From: Arcobacter iocasae
GTDB lineage: Bacteria; Campylobacterota; Campylobacteria; Campylobacterales; Arcobacteraceae
Direction: 5' to 3'
DNA length: 64,000 nt
Assembly (NCBI RefSeq): GCF_042214795.1
Contig: NZ_CP090177.1
Span: forward strand, 1,674,001 to 1,738,000
The stretch's first letter is position 1. Every line of letters begins with the position of its first letter. A model generated the notes under the pieces. It was not told the DNA's origin. It was given only the letters and a program-made list of their open reading frames with translations, and made no database searches. The position numbers were made by a program, and so were the translations under genes. Shown piece by piece: positions 41,827-50,949 of the stretch.

Positions 41827-43023
41827 ATGAAATTACAAGAGCTTAAGAATATTGACATATCTGGTAAAAAGATATTTATTAGATGTGATTTTAATGTTCC
41901 AATGGATGAAGACAATAATATAACTGATGATAGAAGAATAAGAAGTGCACTTAATACAATAAGATATTGTATTGATCATGATTGTTCAGTTATTTTAGCT
42001 TCTCACTTTGGAAGACCAAAAGAGCCTTTTGATGAAAGATATTCTTTAAAACCTATTGCTAAAAGATTACATACACTTTTAAAGCAAGAGATAAAAATGG
42101 CTAAAAATATTGTTCAAGATGATACTTTAGAGATTGCAAAAAATTTAGAAGTAGGTGATATTTTACTTTTAGAAAATCTTAGATTTCATGAAGGTGAAAC
42201 AAAAAATGATGAAGAGTTTGCAAAAAAACTTGCATCTATGGCAGATGTTTATGTAAATGATGCTTTTGGAGTATCTCATAGAGCTCATGCTTCTGTTGAA
42301 GGTATTACAAATTATTTTGATATGCAACATAAAGCAGCTGGATTTTTACTAGCAAAAGAGATTAAATTTTTCCATCATATTGTACATAACCCAAAAAGAC
42401 CTTTTGTATCAATAGTAGGTGGATCAAAAGTTTCTGGAAAACTTGAAGCCTTACATAATCTTGTACCAAAAGTTGATAAAATACTAATTGGTGGTGGTAT
42501 GGCATTTACTTTCCTAAAAGCTTTAGGATTAGAAGTTGGAAAATCTTTAGTAGAAGAGCATTTGATTCCTGAAGCTATTAAGATTATGGATGAAGCTAAA
42601 GCTCTTGGTGTAAAACTTTATTTACCTGTTGATGTAGTTGCAGCTGAAGCATTTGATGCAGAAGCAATTGCAAAACTTGTAACTGTTCAAGAGATACCAA
42701 AAAACTGGTTTGGATTAGATATTGGACCTGCAACGGCACAACTGTTTAAATTAGCACTAAATGATGCAAATACAATTCTTTGGAATGGACCAATGGGTGT
42801 TTATGAAATGGATAAATTTGCAAAAGGAAGTACAAGAGTTTCCCATGCGGTTGCTCAATCATTTGCTACAACTGTTGTTGGTGGTGGAGATACTGCTGAT
42901 TTAGTTAGAATAACTGGTGATGAAGATGAAATGACTTTCATCTCAACTGGTGGTGGAGCTTCTTTAGAATTAATCGAAGGTAAAATCCTTCCAGGTGTAA
43001 AAGCCTTACTTTTAGAGGATTAA
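41827..43023 (+). CDS. pgk: Phosphoglycerate kinase
   Basis: A 398-residue enzyme with FIRCDFNVPMD, SHFGRPKEP, VSIVGGSKVSGKL, the nucleotide site ILWNGPMGVYEMD and the Gly-rich VVGGGDTADL then STGGGASLE. Full length for the family. It begins 8 bp after gap and ends 1 bp before tpiA, so one transcript is likely. Confidence 0.97.
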   Translation: MKLQELKNIDISGKKIFIRCDFNVPMDEDNNITDDRRIRSALNTIRYCIDHDCSVILASHFGRPKEPFDERYSLKPIAKRLHTLLKQEIKMAKNIVQDDTLEIAKNLEVGDILLLENLRFHEGETKNDEEFAKKLASMADVYVNDAFGVSHRAHASVEGITNYFDMQHKAAGFLLAKEIKFFHHIVHNPKRPFVSIVGGSKVSGKLEALHNLVPKVDKILIGGGMAFTFLKALGLEVGKSLVEEHLIPEAIKIMDEAKALGVKLYLPVDVVAAEAFDAEAIAKLVTVQEIPKNWFGLDIGPATAQLFKLALNDANTILWNGPMGVYEMDKFAKGSTRVSHAVAQSFATTVVGGGDTADLVRITGDEDEMTFISTGGGASLELIEGKILPGVKALLLED

Positions 43024-43024
43024 T

Positions 43025-43729
43025 ATGATTATTGCAGCAAACTTCAAAACAAACCATACAAGAGCTAGTACTAAAGAGTATATCTCTTTTGTAAATGAGT
43101 ATTTAACTAAAGAAAAAGATGTGGAAGTAATTATCTTCCCAACAGCTACATCTTTGAATAATTATGAAACAAGTTCTAATTTAACTATTGGGGCACAAAA
43201 TGCTTATAGTGTAAACAAAGGTTCTTTTACAGGTGAAATAGGAACTCAACAACTTGATGAATTTAATATCAAAACTATTTTAATAGGACATAGTGAAAGA
43301 AGACATATTTTAGGTGAATCTCAAGAAGAGATTGCTAAAAAATATGCTTTTTATAAAGAGCTAGGATATAAAATAGTTTATTGTATTGGTGAGCCTTTAG
43401 AAGTAAAAGAGCAAGGATTAGAAAAAACTTTAGAGTATATTTATGAGCAATTTGTTGGAATAGATACAAATTATGAAAATCTTATTTTAGCTTATGAGCC
43501 AGTTTGGGCAATAGGAACTGGAGTTACTGCTACAGCAGAAGATATAAAATCAGTTCATAGTGTAATAAAAAGTAAAATAGATAAACCACTTCTTTATGGG
43601 GGAAGTGTAAAAGTAGAAAATGTTGCACAAATTTGTTCACTTGATGGAGTTGATGGGGCATTAATAGGGACAGCTTCTTGGGTAAAAGAAGATTTTGTTC
43701 AAATTTTAGAAAACATAAAAGGGTTATAA
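43025..43729 (+). CDS. tpiA: Triosephosphate isomerase
   Basis: A 234-residue TIM-barrel: NFKTN start (catalytic Lys), His in IGHSERR, Glu in AYEPVWAIGTG and the phosphate-binding LYGGSVKVEN. It is slightly shorter than the usual ~250 residues, as is typical in Campylobacterota. It sits between pgk and fabI with 1-bp gaps. Confidence 0.97.
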   Translation: MIIAANFKTNHTRASTKEYISFVNEYLTKEKDVEVIIFPTATSLNNYETSSNLTIGAQNAYSVNKGSFTGEIGTQQLDEFNIKTILIGHSERRHILGESQEEIAKKYAFYKELGYKIVYCIGEPLEVKEQGLEKTLEYIYEQFVGIDTNYENLILAYEPVWAIGTGVTATAEDIKSVHSVIKSKIDKPLLYGGSVKVENVAQICSLDGVDGALIGTASWVKEDFVQILENIKGL

Positions 43730-43730
43730 G

Positions 43731-44558
43731 ATGATAATGAATGGTAAAAAAGGTGTAATTTTAGGTGTTGCAAATAATAAGTCTATCGCTTATGGTATTG
43801 CAAAAGCGTGTGCTGCACAAGGTGCTAAGATAGCTTTTACATATTTAAATGATTCTTTGAAAAAAAGAGTTGAGCCTATTGCTGCTGAATTTGACAGTGA
43901 AGATTTAGTTTATCCCTGTGATGTATCAAATCCTGATGAAATCAAAGCACTAAAAGTTTCTTTAGAAAAAGACTTAGGTCAAATAGATTTTATCGTTCAT
44001 TCTATTGCTTTTGCTCCAAAAGAGGGATTATCAGGAAGATTTTATGATATTACAAAATCAGCTTTTGATATTGCTATGGATGTATCTGTTTATTCACTTA
44101 TTGAAGTTACAAGAGAGTTAAAACCATTAATGAGTGAAAACTCTTCTATTTTAACTCTTACATATTATGGTGGAGCAAAATATATTCCAAATTATAATCT
44201 AATGGGAATAGCAAAAGCTGCTTTAGAGATGACTACAAAATATCTTGCTGAAGATTTGGGAAAAGATGGAATTAGAGTAAATGCAATAAGTGCTGGTCCT
44301 ATTAAAACTTTAGCAGCAGCTGGAATTAGTGATTTTAGATTTATGTTAAAATGGAATGAAGCTCACTCACCACTTAAAAAGAATGTAACAACTGATGAAG
44401 TTGGAAACTCTGGAATGTATTTGTTATCTGATTTATCAAGTGCAGTTACTGGGGAAATTCATTATGTGGATTGTGGTTATAATATCATGGGTATGCCAGC
44501 AGTTGAATTCAACGAAGAAGGTCGTCCAACAATTGCATGGAACGGAACTGATAAGTAG
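43731..44558 (+). CDS. fabI: Enoyl-[acyl-carrier-protein] reductase (NADH)
   Basis: A 275-residue short-chain dehydrogenase fold: GVANNKSIAYGIAKA, and the FabI active site YYGGAKYIPNYNLMGIAKAALE (Tyr-x6-Tyr-x6-Lys type). It performs the last step of fatty acid elongation. The ATG at 43731 or 43737 could be used. Its final codons (GAT AAG TAG) form the left end of a long-hairpin repeat that fills the following intergenic region. Confidence 0.95.
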   Translation: MIMNGKKGVILGVANNKSIAYGIAKACAAQGAKIAFTYLNDSLKKRVEPIAAEFDSEDLVYPCDVSNPDEIKALKVSLEKDLGQIDFIVHSIAFAPKEGLSGRFYDITKSAFDIAMDVSVYSLIEVTRELKPLMSENSSILTLTYYGGAKYIPNYNLMGIAKAALEMTTKYLAEDLGKDGIRVNAISAGPIKTLAAAGISDFRFMLKWNEAHSPLKKNVTTDEVGNSGMYLLSDLSSAVTGEIHYVDCGYNIMGMPAVEFNEEGRPTIAWNGTDK

Positions 44559-44697
44559 TCATAAAGCGTGAGCTTTTGGCGAATTTCTGCGTTGTCAAAC
44601 AAGTTTTAGACACTCACTTACTACTGTAAGCTCCTGCCTAAAATTTGTTTTCCGCCTTGAACTTCACTCAAAATCTCACACTTTCTAACTGCTTATC
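44550..44697 (+). repeat. Long-hairpin intergenic repeat, copy A (after fabI)
   Basis: This 148-bp element can fold end to end. The outer 23 bases at each side pair, with the few differences being G-U pairs, and the centre is CTTAC-TACT-GTAAG. It shares with copy B (50743-50887) the blocks TCTGCGTTGTC (here 44586-44596), CACTTACT, GTAAGCTCCT, CCTAAAA and CCGCCTTGA. The arms between these blocks differ between the copies but each is self-complementary. The left end lies inside the last codons of fabI. No protein gene is visible in it. Confidence 0.75.
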
Positions 44698-44767
44698 TTT
44701 AATATAAAAGTTTTAGATTTAAATTTTTGGAATTTAGATTTAAGATTTTAGAAAACATAGGAATGAA

Positions 44768-45976
44768 ATGAATATTAATTTTAAAGAATTAGCAAACAAA
44801 TATAAAACACCTTATTATGTGTATGATTTTGATCATATTACAAGTCAATATACTGAATTAAAAGATGCTTTTAAAGCTAGAAAATCATTGGTTGCATATG
44901 CTGTTAAAGCAAACTCGAATTTATCTGTTATTAAACACCTTGCAAATCTTGGTGCTGGGGCTGATTGTGTATCTATTGGTGAAGTAAGAAGAGCTTTAAA
45001 AGTTGGAATTGCTCCTTATAAGATTATTTTCTCAGGTGTTGGGAAGATAGATGATGAGATAAGAGAGGCTCTTAATTTAGATATTTTGATGATAAATGTT
45101 GAAAGTGATGCTGAGTTAAACAGAGTAGAGATGATTGCAAAAGAGTTAGATAAAATTGCTCGAATTTCTATTAGAGTTAATCCAAATATTGACCCTCAAA
45201 CTCATCCATATATTTCAACTGGTTTACATGAGAATAAATTTGGAGTTGATATTGATACAGCTAAAAGAATGTACATCCAATGTAAGAACTCTAATAATCT
45301 AGACCCTGTAGGAATTCATTTACATATTGGTTCTCAACTAACTCAATTAGACCCTATAAAAGAGTCTGTAAAAATTGTAGCTGATTTAGTTAGAAACTTA
45401 AAAGCTATAAATATAGAATTGTCTTTTATGGATATTGGTGGTGGTCTTGGTATTGTATATGATAATGAAAAACTTATTGATACAAAAGAGTATGCACAAT
45501 CAGTACTAGAGACTATGTTTGGACTTGATATAACAGTTGTATGTGAACCAGGTAGATTTATGGTTGGAAATGCAGGAACTTTTATCACAAAAGTGTTATA
45601 TGAAAAAGTAAATGGTAATAAAAGATTTGTAATAGTTGATGGAGCTATGAATGACTTAATTAGACCAGCTTTATACAATGCCCATCATAAAATTGAAGTT
45701 ATTGATAAGAGTTCAGATATATCTGATTGTAATTTAGTAGGACCTATTTGTGAAAGTGGTGATTTTTTTGCAAAAAATATTGAACTACCGAAAACTGAGC
45801 ATAATGATTTAGTAGCTATTTATTCTGCAGGGGCTTATTGTTTTACAATGGCATCTAACTACAATACAAGAGGTAGAGTTGCTGAAATTGCTGTGGAAAA
45901 TGGTCAAGATAGACTTATAAGAAAAAGAGAAACTTTTGAAGATATAATTGCACTTGAAGAGGAATTTATAAAATAA
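44768..45976 (+). CDS. lysA: Diaminopimelate decarboxylase
   Basis: A 402-residue PLP enzyme of the alanine-racemase fold: Lys in LVAYAVKANSN, the Gly-rich DIGGGLGI, VCEPGRFMVGNAG, and the substrate motif GPICESGDFFAK. It makes lysine from meso-DAP. It is followed without a gap by a HAD gene and then pheA, the C. jejuni order. Confidence 0.96.
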   Translation: MNINFKELANKYKTPYYVYDFDHITSQYTELKDAFKARKSLVAYAVKANSNLSVIKHLANLGAGADCVSIGEVRRALKVGIAPYKIIFSGVGKIDDEIREALNLDILMINVESDAELNRVEMIAKELDKIARISIRVNPNIDPQTHPYISTGLHENKFGVDIDTAKRMYIQCKNSNNLDPVGIHLHIGSQLTQLDPIKESVKIVADLVRNLKAINIELSFMDIGGGLGIVYDNEKLIDTKEYAQSVLETMFGLDITVVCEPGRFMVGNAGTFITKVLYEKVNGNKRFVIVDGAMNDLIRPALYNAHHKIEVIDKSSDISDCNLVGPICESGDFFAKNIELPKTEHNDLVAIYSAGAYCFTMASNYNTRGRVAEIAVENGQDRLIRKRETFEDIIALEEEFIK

Positions 45977-46756
45977 ATGAATAAGGCTTATTTCATTGAT
46001 GTACAAGGTACATTAATTGATGATATTAATAAAGACCCAATAAATGGTGCAATAGAATTTATTGATACTTTAAATGAAAAAAACATACCTTATGTCGTAA
46101 TTACAAACAACACTAAATTTAAAAGTGAAGACTTTAAAAAGTTTTTAAATGACAAGGGTTTTAATATAAAAAACTATATTGACCCTTTTTATATCTTAAA
46201 CACTGTAACAAAAGAAAAAAGAGTTGCAGCTTTTGGAGCAGATGAATTTTTAAAAACTATGGTTGATTTGGGCTATATTTTAGATTATGAAAATCCAAAA
46301 GAATTAATAGTCTCTATTAAAAAAGATTACACAAATGAAGATTATGCTTCTATGATAGAGATTGCTTTAAGAGTAAATAGCATAATTGGGATGCATGATA
46401 CTTCTATATACTCAAAAGATGGAAGAAGATATCCAGGTGTTGGGGCAATTATGAAGATGATAAAATTTGCTACAAATAAAGATTATAAAGTAGTTGGAAA
46501 GCCTTCTATTGGATTTTTTCAAAGTGCTAAAAATATTATTAATGTAGATTTTAAAGATATAATGATAGTCTCTGATGATATGATAGGTGATTTAATAGGA
46601 GCTCAAAATTTGGGTATGAGTTCTTGTTTGGTATTAAGTGGAAAAATAAAAAGTGAAGAAGAGATACTATCTACTTTAGATGAAAAAGATAAACCTAATT
46701 TTATATGTAAAGATATAGGTGGAGTTTTGAATCTTTTAAATAAAGGTGAAATATGA
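45977..46756 (+). CDS. HAD-superfamily hydrolase, NagD-like (subfamily IIA)
   Basis: A 259-residue HAD protein. Motif I is FIDVQGTLIDD with nucleophile Asp8, but position +2 is Gln10 where active phosphatases have Asp. Motif II is VITNNTK, a cap domain (about 70-170) follows, then VGKPSIGFFQ and motif IV SDDMIGDLIGAQNLGM. Loss of the +2 acid/base Asp suggests slow phosphatase activity or another reaction. The same gene sits between lysA and pheA in C. jejuni. The ATG follows the lysA stop directly and the end overlaps pheA by 4 bp. Confidence 0.85.
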   Translation: MNKAYFIDVQGTLIDDINKDPINGAIEFIDTLNEKNIPYVVITNNTKFKSEDFKKFLNDKGFNIKNYIDPFYILNTVTKEKRVAAFGADEFLKTMVDLGYILDYENPKELIVSIKKDYTNEDYASMIEIALRVNSIIGMHDTSIYSKDGRRYPGVGAIMKMIKFATNKDYKVVGKPSIGFFQSAKNIINVDFKDIMIVSDDMIGDLIGAQNLGMSSCLVLSGKIKSEEEILSTLDEKDKPNFICKDIGGVLNLLNKGEI

Positions 46757-47820
46757 GTGAAGCTGGATTATTAGAGTTAAGAAAAAAATTAGATGCAATT
46801 GATGATGAACTTTTAGAACTTATTAATAAAAGAATGGATTTAGTTCATGAAGTGGGACTTTTAAAAGCAAAAAGTGGTGGAGCTATTTATAGACCTGAAA
46901 GAGAAAAAGCTATTATTGATAGACTTGATACTCTAAATAAAGGTAAATTAAATAGAGCTGCGATTGAAGCATTTTTCTTAGAGATATTTGCAATAAGTAG
47001 AAATTTTGAATTACCAGAAAATATTGCTTATTTAGGGCCAGAAGGAAGTTTTACTCACCAAGCAGCAGAAGCAAGATTTGGGGCTATGAGTTCATATATT
47101 TCAATTGGTTCTATTAAAGGTGTATTTAGAGAAGTTAGTACAAAAAAAGCTAGATTTGGAGTTATTCCTATTGAAAATTCTTCTAATGGAATAGTCTCAG
47201 ATACAATAAACTGCCTAAGTAATTATAATCTAAAAATTATTGCTGAAGTTGTTTTAAATATTCATCATACTCTTGCAACTACTTGTGATAAAGTAAAAGA
47301 CATTAAAAAGATATATTCAAAAGATATCGCCTTTGAACAATGTAGAAGATTTTTAGAAAATTTTGGACTTGATGAGGTGGAGCATATTCCAGTAGAATCA
47401 ACAACAAAGGCTGCAAAGTTAGCTCTAAATGAACCAAATAGTGCTGCTATTTGTTCACATGTTGGTGCAAAACTCTATAATCTTCCAATCTTATTTGAAA
47501 ATATAGAGGACAAAGACAATAATAAAACTAGATTTTTTATTATAAGTGACTTTGAAAATGCTCAAAGTGGAAATGATAAAACATCTATTTTAGTAAAATT
47601 ACCAAATTTACAAGGTGTTTTAGTAGAATTTTTAACTGATTTTGATAAGGCTAAAATCAATTTAACTAAGATAAAATCACATATTGTTGAAGGTGACTCT
47701 ATCTTTTTTATTGATTTCAATGGGCATAAAGATGATGAAAATGTAAAAGAGATATTTAAAAAACATAAAGAATCTATCAAGTTCTTGGGTTCATATGTTA
47801 AAGAAATAGATGATATTTAA
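46753..47820 (+). CDS. pheA: Bifunctional chorismate mutase/prephenate dehydratase
   Basis: A 355-residue enzyme with an N-terminal chorismate mutase (about 1-85, RKKLDAIDDELLELINKR and YRPERE), then prephenate dehydratase (YLGPEGSFTHQAA, VIPIENSSNGIV, KTRFFIIS) and a C-terminal ACT domain (about 275-350). In the ACT domain the usual TKIESRP Phe-binding motif reads TKIKSHIV and the GALV motif reads QGVLV, so feedback inhibition by Phe may be altered. Confidence 0.95.
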   Translation: MSEAGLLELRKKLDAIDDELLELINKRMDLVHEVGLLKAKSGGAIYRPEREKAIIDRLDTLNKGKLNRAAIEAFFLEIFAISRNFELPENIAYLGPEGSFTHQAAEARFGAMSSYISIGSIKGVFREVSTKKARFGVIPIENSSNGIVSDTINCLSNYNLKIIAEVVLNIHHTLATTCDKVKDIKKIYSKDIAFEQCRRFLENFGLDEVEHIPVESTTKAAKLALNEPNSAAICSHVGAKLYNLPILFENIEDKDNNKTRFFIISDFENAQSGNDKTSILVKLPNLQGVLVEFLTDFDKAKINLTKIKSHIVEGDSIFFIDFNGHKDDENVKEIFKKHKESIKFLGSYVKEIDDI

Positions 47821-47834
47821 TTTTAGGAAAATTG

Positions 47835-48941
47835 ATGAAATTTAATGAAGTTTTAGAAAATGTTACAACTTATGAAGCTGGAAAACCAATTGAATTAGTT
47901 GTTAGAGAGTATGGTGTAGATCCAAAAGATGTTATAAAATTGGCTTCAAATGAGAATCCATATGGAACAAGTCCAAAAGTTACTGCTAAAATTCAAGAGT
48001 TAGTAAAGAATATGTTTGTTTATCCAGATGATTCTATGTATGAGTTAAAAGAGGCTTTAGGTAAAAAGTTTGATGTGGATTCATCAAATGTAATTATTGG
48101 TTCGGGAAGTGATCAAATTTTGGAGTTTTGTATACATGCAAAATGTGAAAAAGGCTCTAAAATACTTATGGCAAAAACAACATTTGCTATGTATGAAATT
48201 TATGGCAAACAAACAGGTTCTCAAATAATAAAAACTGAATCTCATACCCATGATCTATCACAGTTTTTAGCACTTTATAAAGAGCATGGAGCTGATGTTA
48301 TATTTTTATGTTTACCAAATAATCCTTTAGGAGAAGCTGTAGATACAAAAGATGTATATGAGTTTTTAGAACAAATTGATAGTGAAACTTTAGTAGTAGT
48401 TGATGGAGCTTATCAAGAGTATGCAGCATTTAAAGATGAAAATAAAAGAATAGTACCAAAAGATTTAATTACTAAATTTCCAAATTGTATCTATTTAGGT
48501 ACTTTTTCAAAAGCCTATGCTTTAGGTGGTATGAGAGTTGGATATGGTATTGCTGGGGCTGATATTATAAAAACTCTATATAAATTAAGAGCACCATTTA
48601 ATATTACAACTTTAACCCTAGCAGCTGCAATTGAAGCACTAAAAGATGAAGAATTTGTAACTACTTGTATTGCTAAAAACTTTGAAGAGATGAAAAGATA
48701 TGAAAAGTATGCGAAATCAAAAGGTTTTGAATATATTCCATCTTATACAAACTTTATCACCATCAAAATGGGAGATAAATATATCTCTAAAGAAGTGGCA
48801 CAAAAACTTTTAGAAGTGGGTATTATAGTTAGAGATTTAACTGGATATGGACAAAATGCGATAAGAATTACAATTGGTACAAATGAACAAAATACAAAAG
48901 TATTTTCTGTGCTAGATGAAGTGTTAGAAAAATTAAAATAA
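47835..48941 (+). CDS. hisC: Histidinol-phosphate aminotransferase
   Basis: A 368-residue class I/II aminotransferase: KLASNENPYG, VVVDGAYQEYA, the PLP Lys in GTFSKAYALGGMRVGYG and the phosphate-binding Arg near GYGQNAIRITIGT. It may also transaminate aromatic keto acids, fitting its place after pheA. I chose ATG 47835, with AGGA upstream, over the TTG three bases earlier. Confidence 0.95.
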   Translation: MKFNEVLENVTTYEAGKPIELVVREYGVDPKDVIKLASNENPYGTSPKVTAKIQELVKNMFVYPDDSMYELKEALGKKFDVDSSNVIIGSGSDQILEFCIHAKCEKGSKILMAKTTFAMYEIYGKQTGSQIIKTESHTHDLSQFLALYKEHGADVIFLCLPNNPLGEAVDTKDVYEFLEQIDSETLVVVDGAYQEYAAFKDENKRIVPKDLITKFPNCIYLGTFSKAYALGGMRVGYGIAGADIIKTLYKLRAPFNITTLTLAAAIEALKDEEFVTTCIAKNFEEMKRYEKYAKSKGFEYIPSYTNFITIKMGDKYISKEVAQKLLEVGIIVRDLTGYGQNAIRITIGTNEQNTKVFSVLDEVLEKLK

Positions 48942-48954
48942 ACTAAGAAGAGAT

Positions 48955-50757
48955 ATGAAAATAAAAAACAAATCGCCAAAAGAATTAGAAGAAATAAGTC
49001 AAAAAATCAGAGATAGAATAATAGATGTTGTATCTAGAAAAGGTGGACATTTTTCTTCAACTCTTGGTGCAGTTGAACTCACCGTTGGTATGCATTATGT
49101 TTTTGATTCAAGTAAAGACCCCTTTATTTTTGATGTATCTCATCAATGTTATCCCCACAAGCTTATAACTGGTAGATGGGAAGAGTTTGAAACTATTAGA
49201 CAATTTAATGGTCTTAGTGGTTTTACAAAACCAAAAGAGAGTGATGCTGATTATTTCGTAGCAGGACATAGTTCTACATCTCTTTCCCTAGCAGCGGGTG
49301 CAGCAAAAGCAATCAAACTTAAAAATGAAGATAGAGTGCCAGTTGTTATGATTGGTGATGGTTCTATGACTGCTGGGATGGTTTATGAAGCCTTAAATGA
49401 GATTGGTGATTTAAAACTTCCTATGGTAATCATTTTAAATGACAATGAGATGTCAATAGCAAAACCAATAGGTGCAATATCTAAATATCTATCTAAGTTA
49501 TTAGCTGGAAAATATTATCAAGGTTTTAAAGCAAAAGTCGATACTTTTATTAAAAAGAACATGCCAGAAGGTACAACATATATAGCAAAAAGAATGGAAG
49601 AAGCTATGAAGCTAATCACTCCTGGAATTTTGTTTGAAGAGATGGGTATTGATTATATAGGACCTATTGATGGACATGATATAAAAGAAGTGATTGAAAC
49701 TTTGCAAATCGCAAAGGCTATGAAAAAGCCAGTTATCGTTCATGCACATACTGTAAAAGGAAAAGGCTATAAAATAGCTGAAGGACAACATGAATGTTGG
49801 CATGGAGTTGGACCTTTTAATGTGGAAGATGGAGCATTTGTAAAAAAAGAGGCTCCAAAATCAGCAACAGCTGTTTTTGCTGATGCTTTATTAGAATTAG
49901 CTCGTAAACATGAAAATGTAGTTGGAGTAACAGCTGCAATGCCAAGTGGTACAGGTATAGATAAACTTATGAATGAGTTTCCTGAAAGATTTTGGGATGT
50001 TGCAATTGCAGAACAACATGCTATTACTTCAATGGCTGCTATGGCAAAAGAGGGATTTAAACCTTTTATTACTATTTATTCTACTTTTTTACAAAGAGGA
50101 TTTGACCAAATCATTCATGATGTATGTTTGTTAAGTATGCCAGTTGTATTTGCAATAGATAGAGCAGGAATAGTTGGAAATGATGGAGAGACACATCAAG
50201 GTGCTTTTGATATTTCATTTTTAAGATTTATTCCAAATATAATTTTATTTGCTCCTAGATGTAATGAAACACTAAATTTTGCCCTAGAATTTGCATATAC
50301 TTTAAATAGTCCATGTGCTATTAGATATCCAAGAGGTGCATTTAAAGAAGTATGTGCACCTTCTTCTCCTTTTGAACTTGGTCGTGCAGAACTTCTAAAA
50401 GAAGGAACATCAAATAAGCTTTTCATAGCTTACGGAGCAGGAGTTGGAAGAGCTTGTGAAACAGAAAAACTTCACGCTGAAGATATAGCAATTTTAGATT
50501 TAAGATTTGTAAAACCATTAGATAAAGAAACTTTAAAAGAGTTAGCAAAAAAATATGATGACTGGTATGTTTTCTCAGATTCACAAAAACAAGGTGGAGT
50601 AGCTAGTGCCATTTTAGAGTTTTTAAATGAAGAGAAAGTTTGTGTAAACTTGACAAGCTTTGAGTATGAAGATGATTTTATACCGCATGGAGATACGAAA
50701 GTAGTGGAAGAGTCGCTAGGCCTACTTCCTCAACAATTAGCTGATAAGGTAAAATAA
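48955..50757 (+). CDS. dxs: 1-deoxy-D-xylulose-5-phosphate synthase
   Basis: A 600-residue thiamine-diphosphate enzyme starting isoprenoid synthesis: DVSHQCYPHKLITGR, GHSSTSLSLAAGAA, TPP-motif IGDGSMTAGM through NDNEMSI, HTVKGKGY, and a transketolase C-terminal half (AIDRAGIVGNDGETHQGAFD). AAGAAGAG precedes the ATG. In C. jejuni, fliF, fliG and fliH lie between hisC and dxs; here they are absent. The last codons (GAT AAG GTA AAA TAA) form the left arm of repeat copy B. Confidence 0.96.
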   Translation: MKIKNKSPKELEEISQKIRDRIIDVVSRKGGHFSSTLGAVELTVGMHYVFDSSKDPFIFDVSHQCYPHKLITGRWEEFETIRQFNGLSGFTKPKESDADYFVAGHSSTSLSLAAGAAKAIKLKNEDRVPVVMIGDGSMTAGMVYEALNEIGDLKLPMVIILNDNEMSIAKPIGAISKYLSKLLAGKYYQGFKAKVDTFIKKNMPEGTTYIAKRMEEAMKLITPGILFEEMGIDYIGPIDGHDIKEVIETLQIAKAMKKPVIVHAHTVKGKGYKIAEGQHECWHGVGPFNVEDGAFVKKEAPKSATAVFADALLELARKHENVVGVTAAMPSGTGIDKLMNEFPERFWDVAIAEQHAITSMAAMAKEGFKPFITIYSTFLQRGFDQIIHDVCLLSMPVVFAIDRAGIVGNDGETHQGAFDISFLRFIPNIILFAPRCNETLNFALEFAYTLNSPCAIRYPRGAFKEVCAPSSPFELGRAELLKEGTSNKLFIAYGAGVGRACETEKLHAEDIAILDLRFVKPLDKETLKELAKKYDDWYVFSDSQKQGGVASAILEFLNEEKVCVNLTSFEYEDDFIPHGDTKVVEESLGLLPQQLADKVK

Positions 50758-50887
50758 AACAGCATATTTTACCTCTATCTGCGTTGTCGAAATTTTTTAC
50801 TCAGTCACTTACTAAAGCGTAAGCTCCTTCCTAAAAAACTTCTCCGCCTTGATATAGAAAAAATCTACTATTTTCTTTTACCTTATC
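50743..50887 (+). repeat. Long-hairpin intergenic repeat, copy B (after dxs)
   Basis: A 145-bp counterpart of 44550-44697. The left outer arm starts inside dxs with GATAAGGTAAAA, and the right end is exactly complementary (TTTTACCTTATC); pairing continues inward for about 40 bases with G-U pairs and mismatches. The central stem is CTTAC/GTAAG. TCTGCGTTGTC lies at 50778-50788. The outer arms differ from copy A in sequence but are again complementary, so the structure rather than the sequence is kept. Confidence 0.75.
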
Positions 50888-50949
50888 TTTGTTATACTTT
50901 TTGTTAAGAAATATAATAAGAAATTTCGTATCAAAATAAGTAGGTATAA

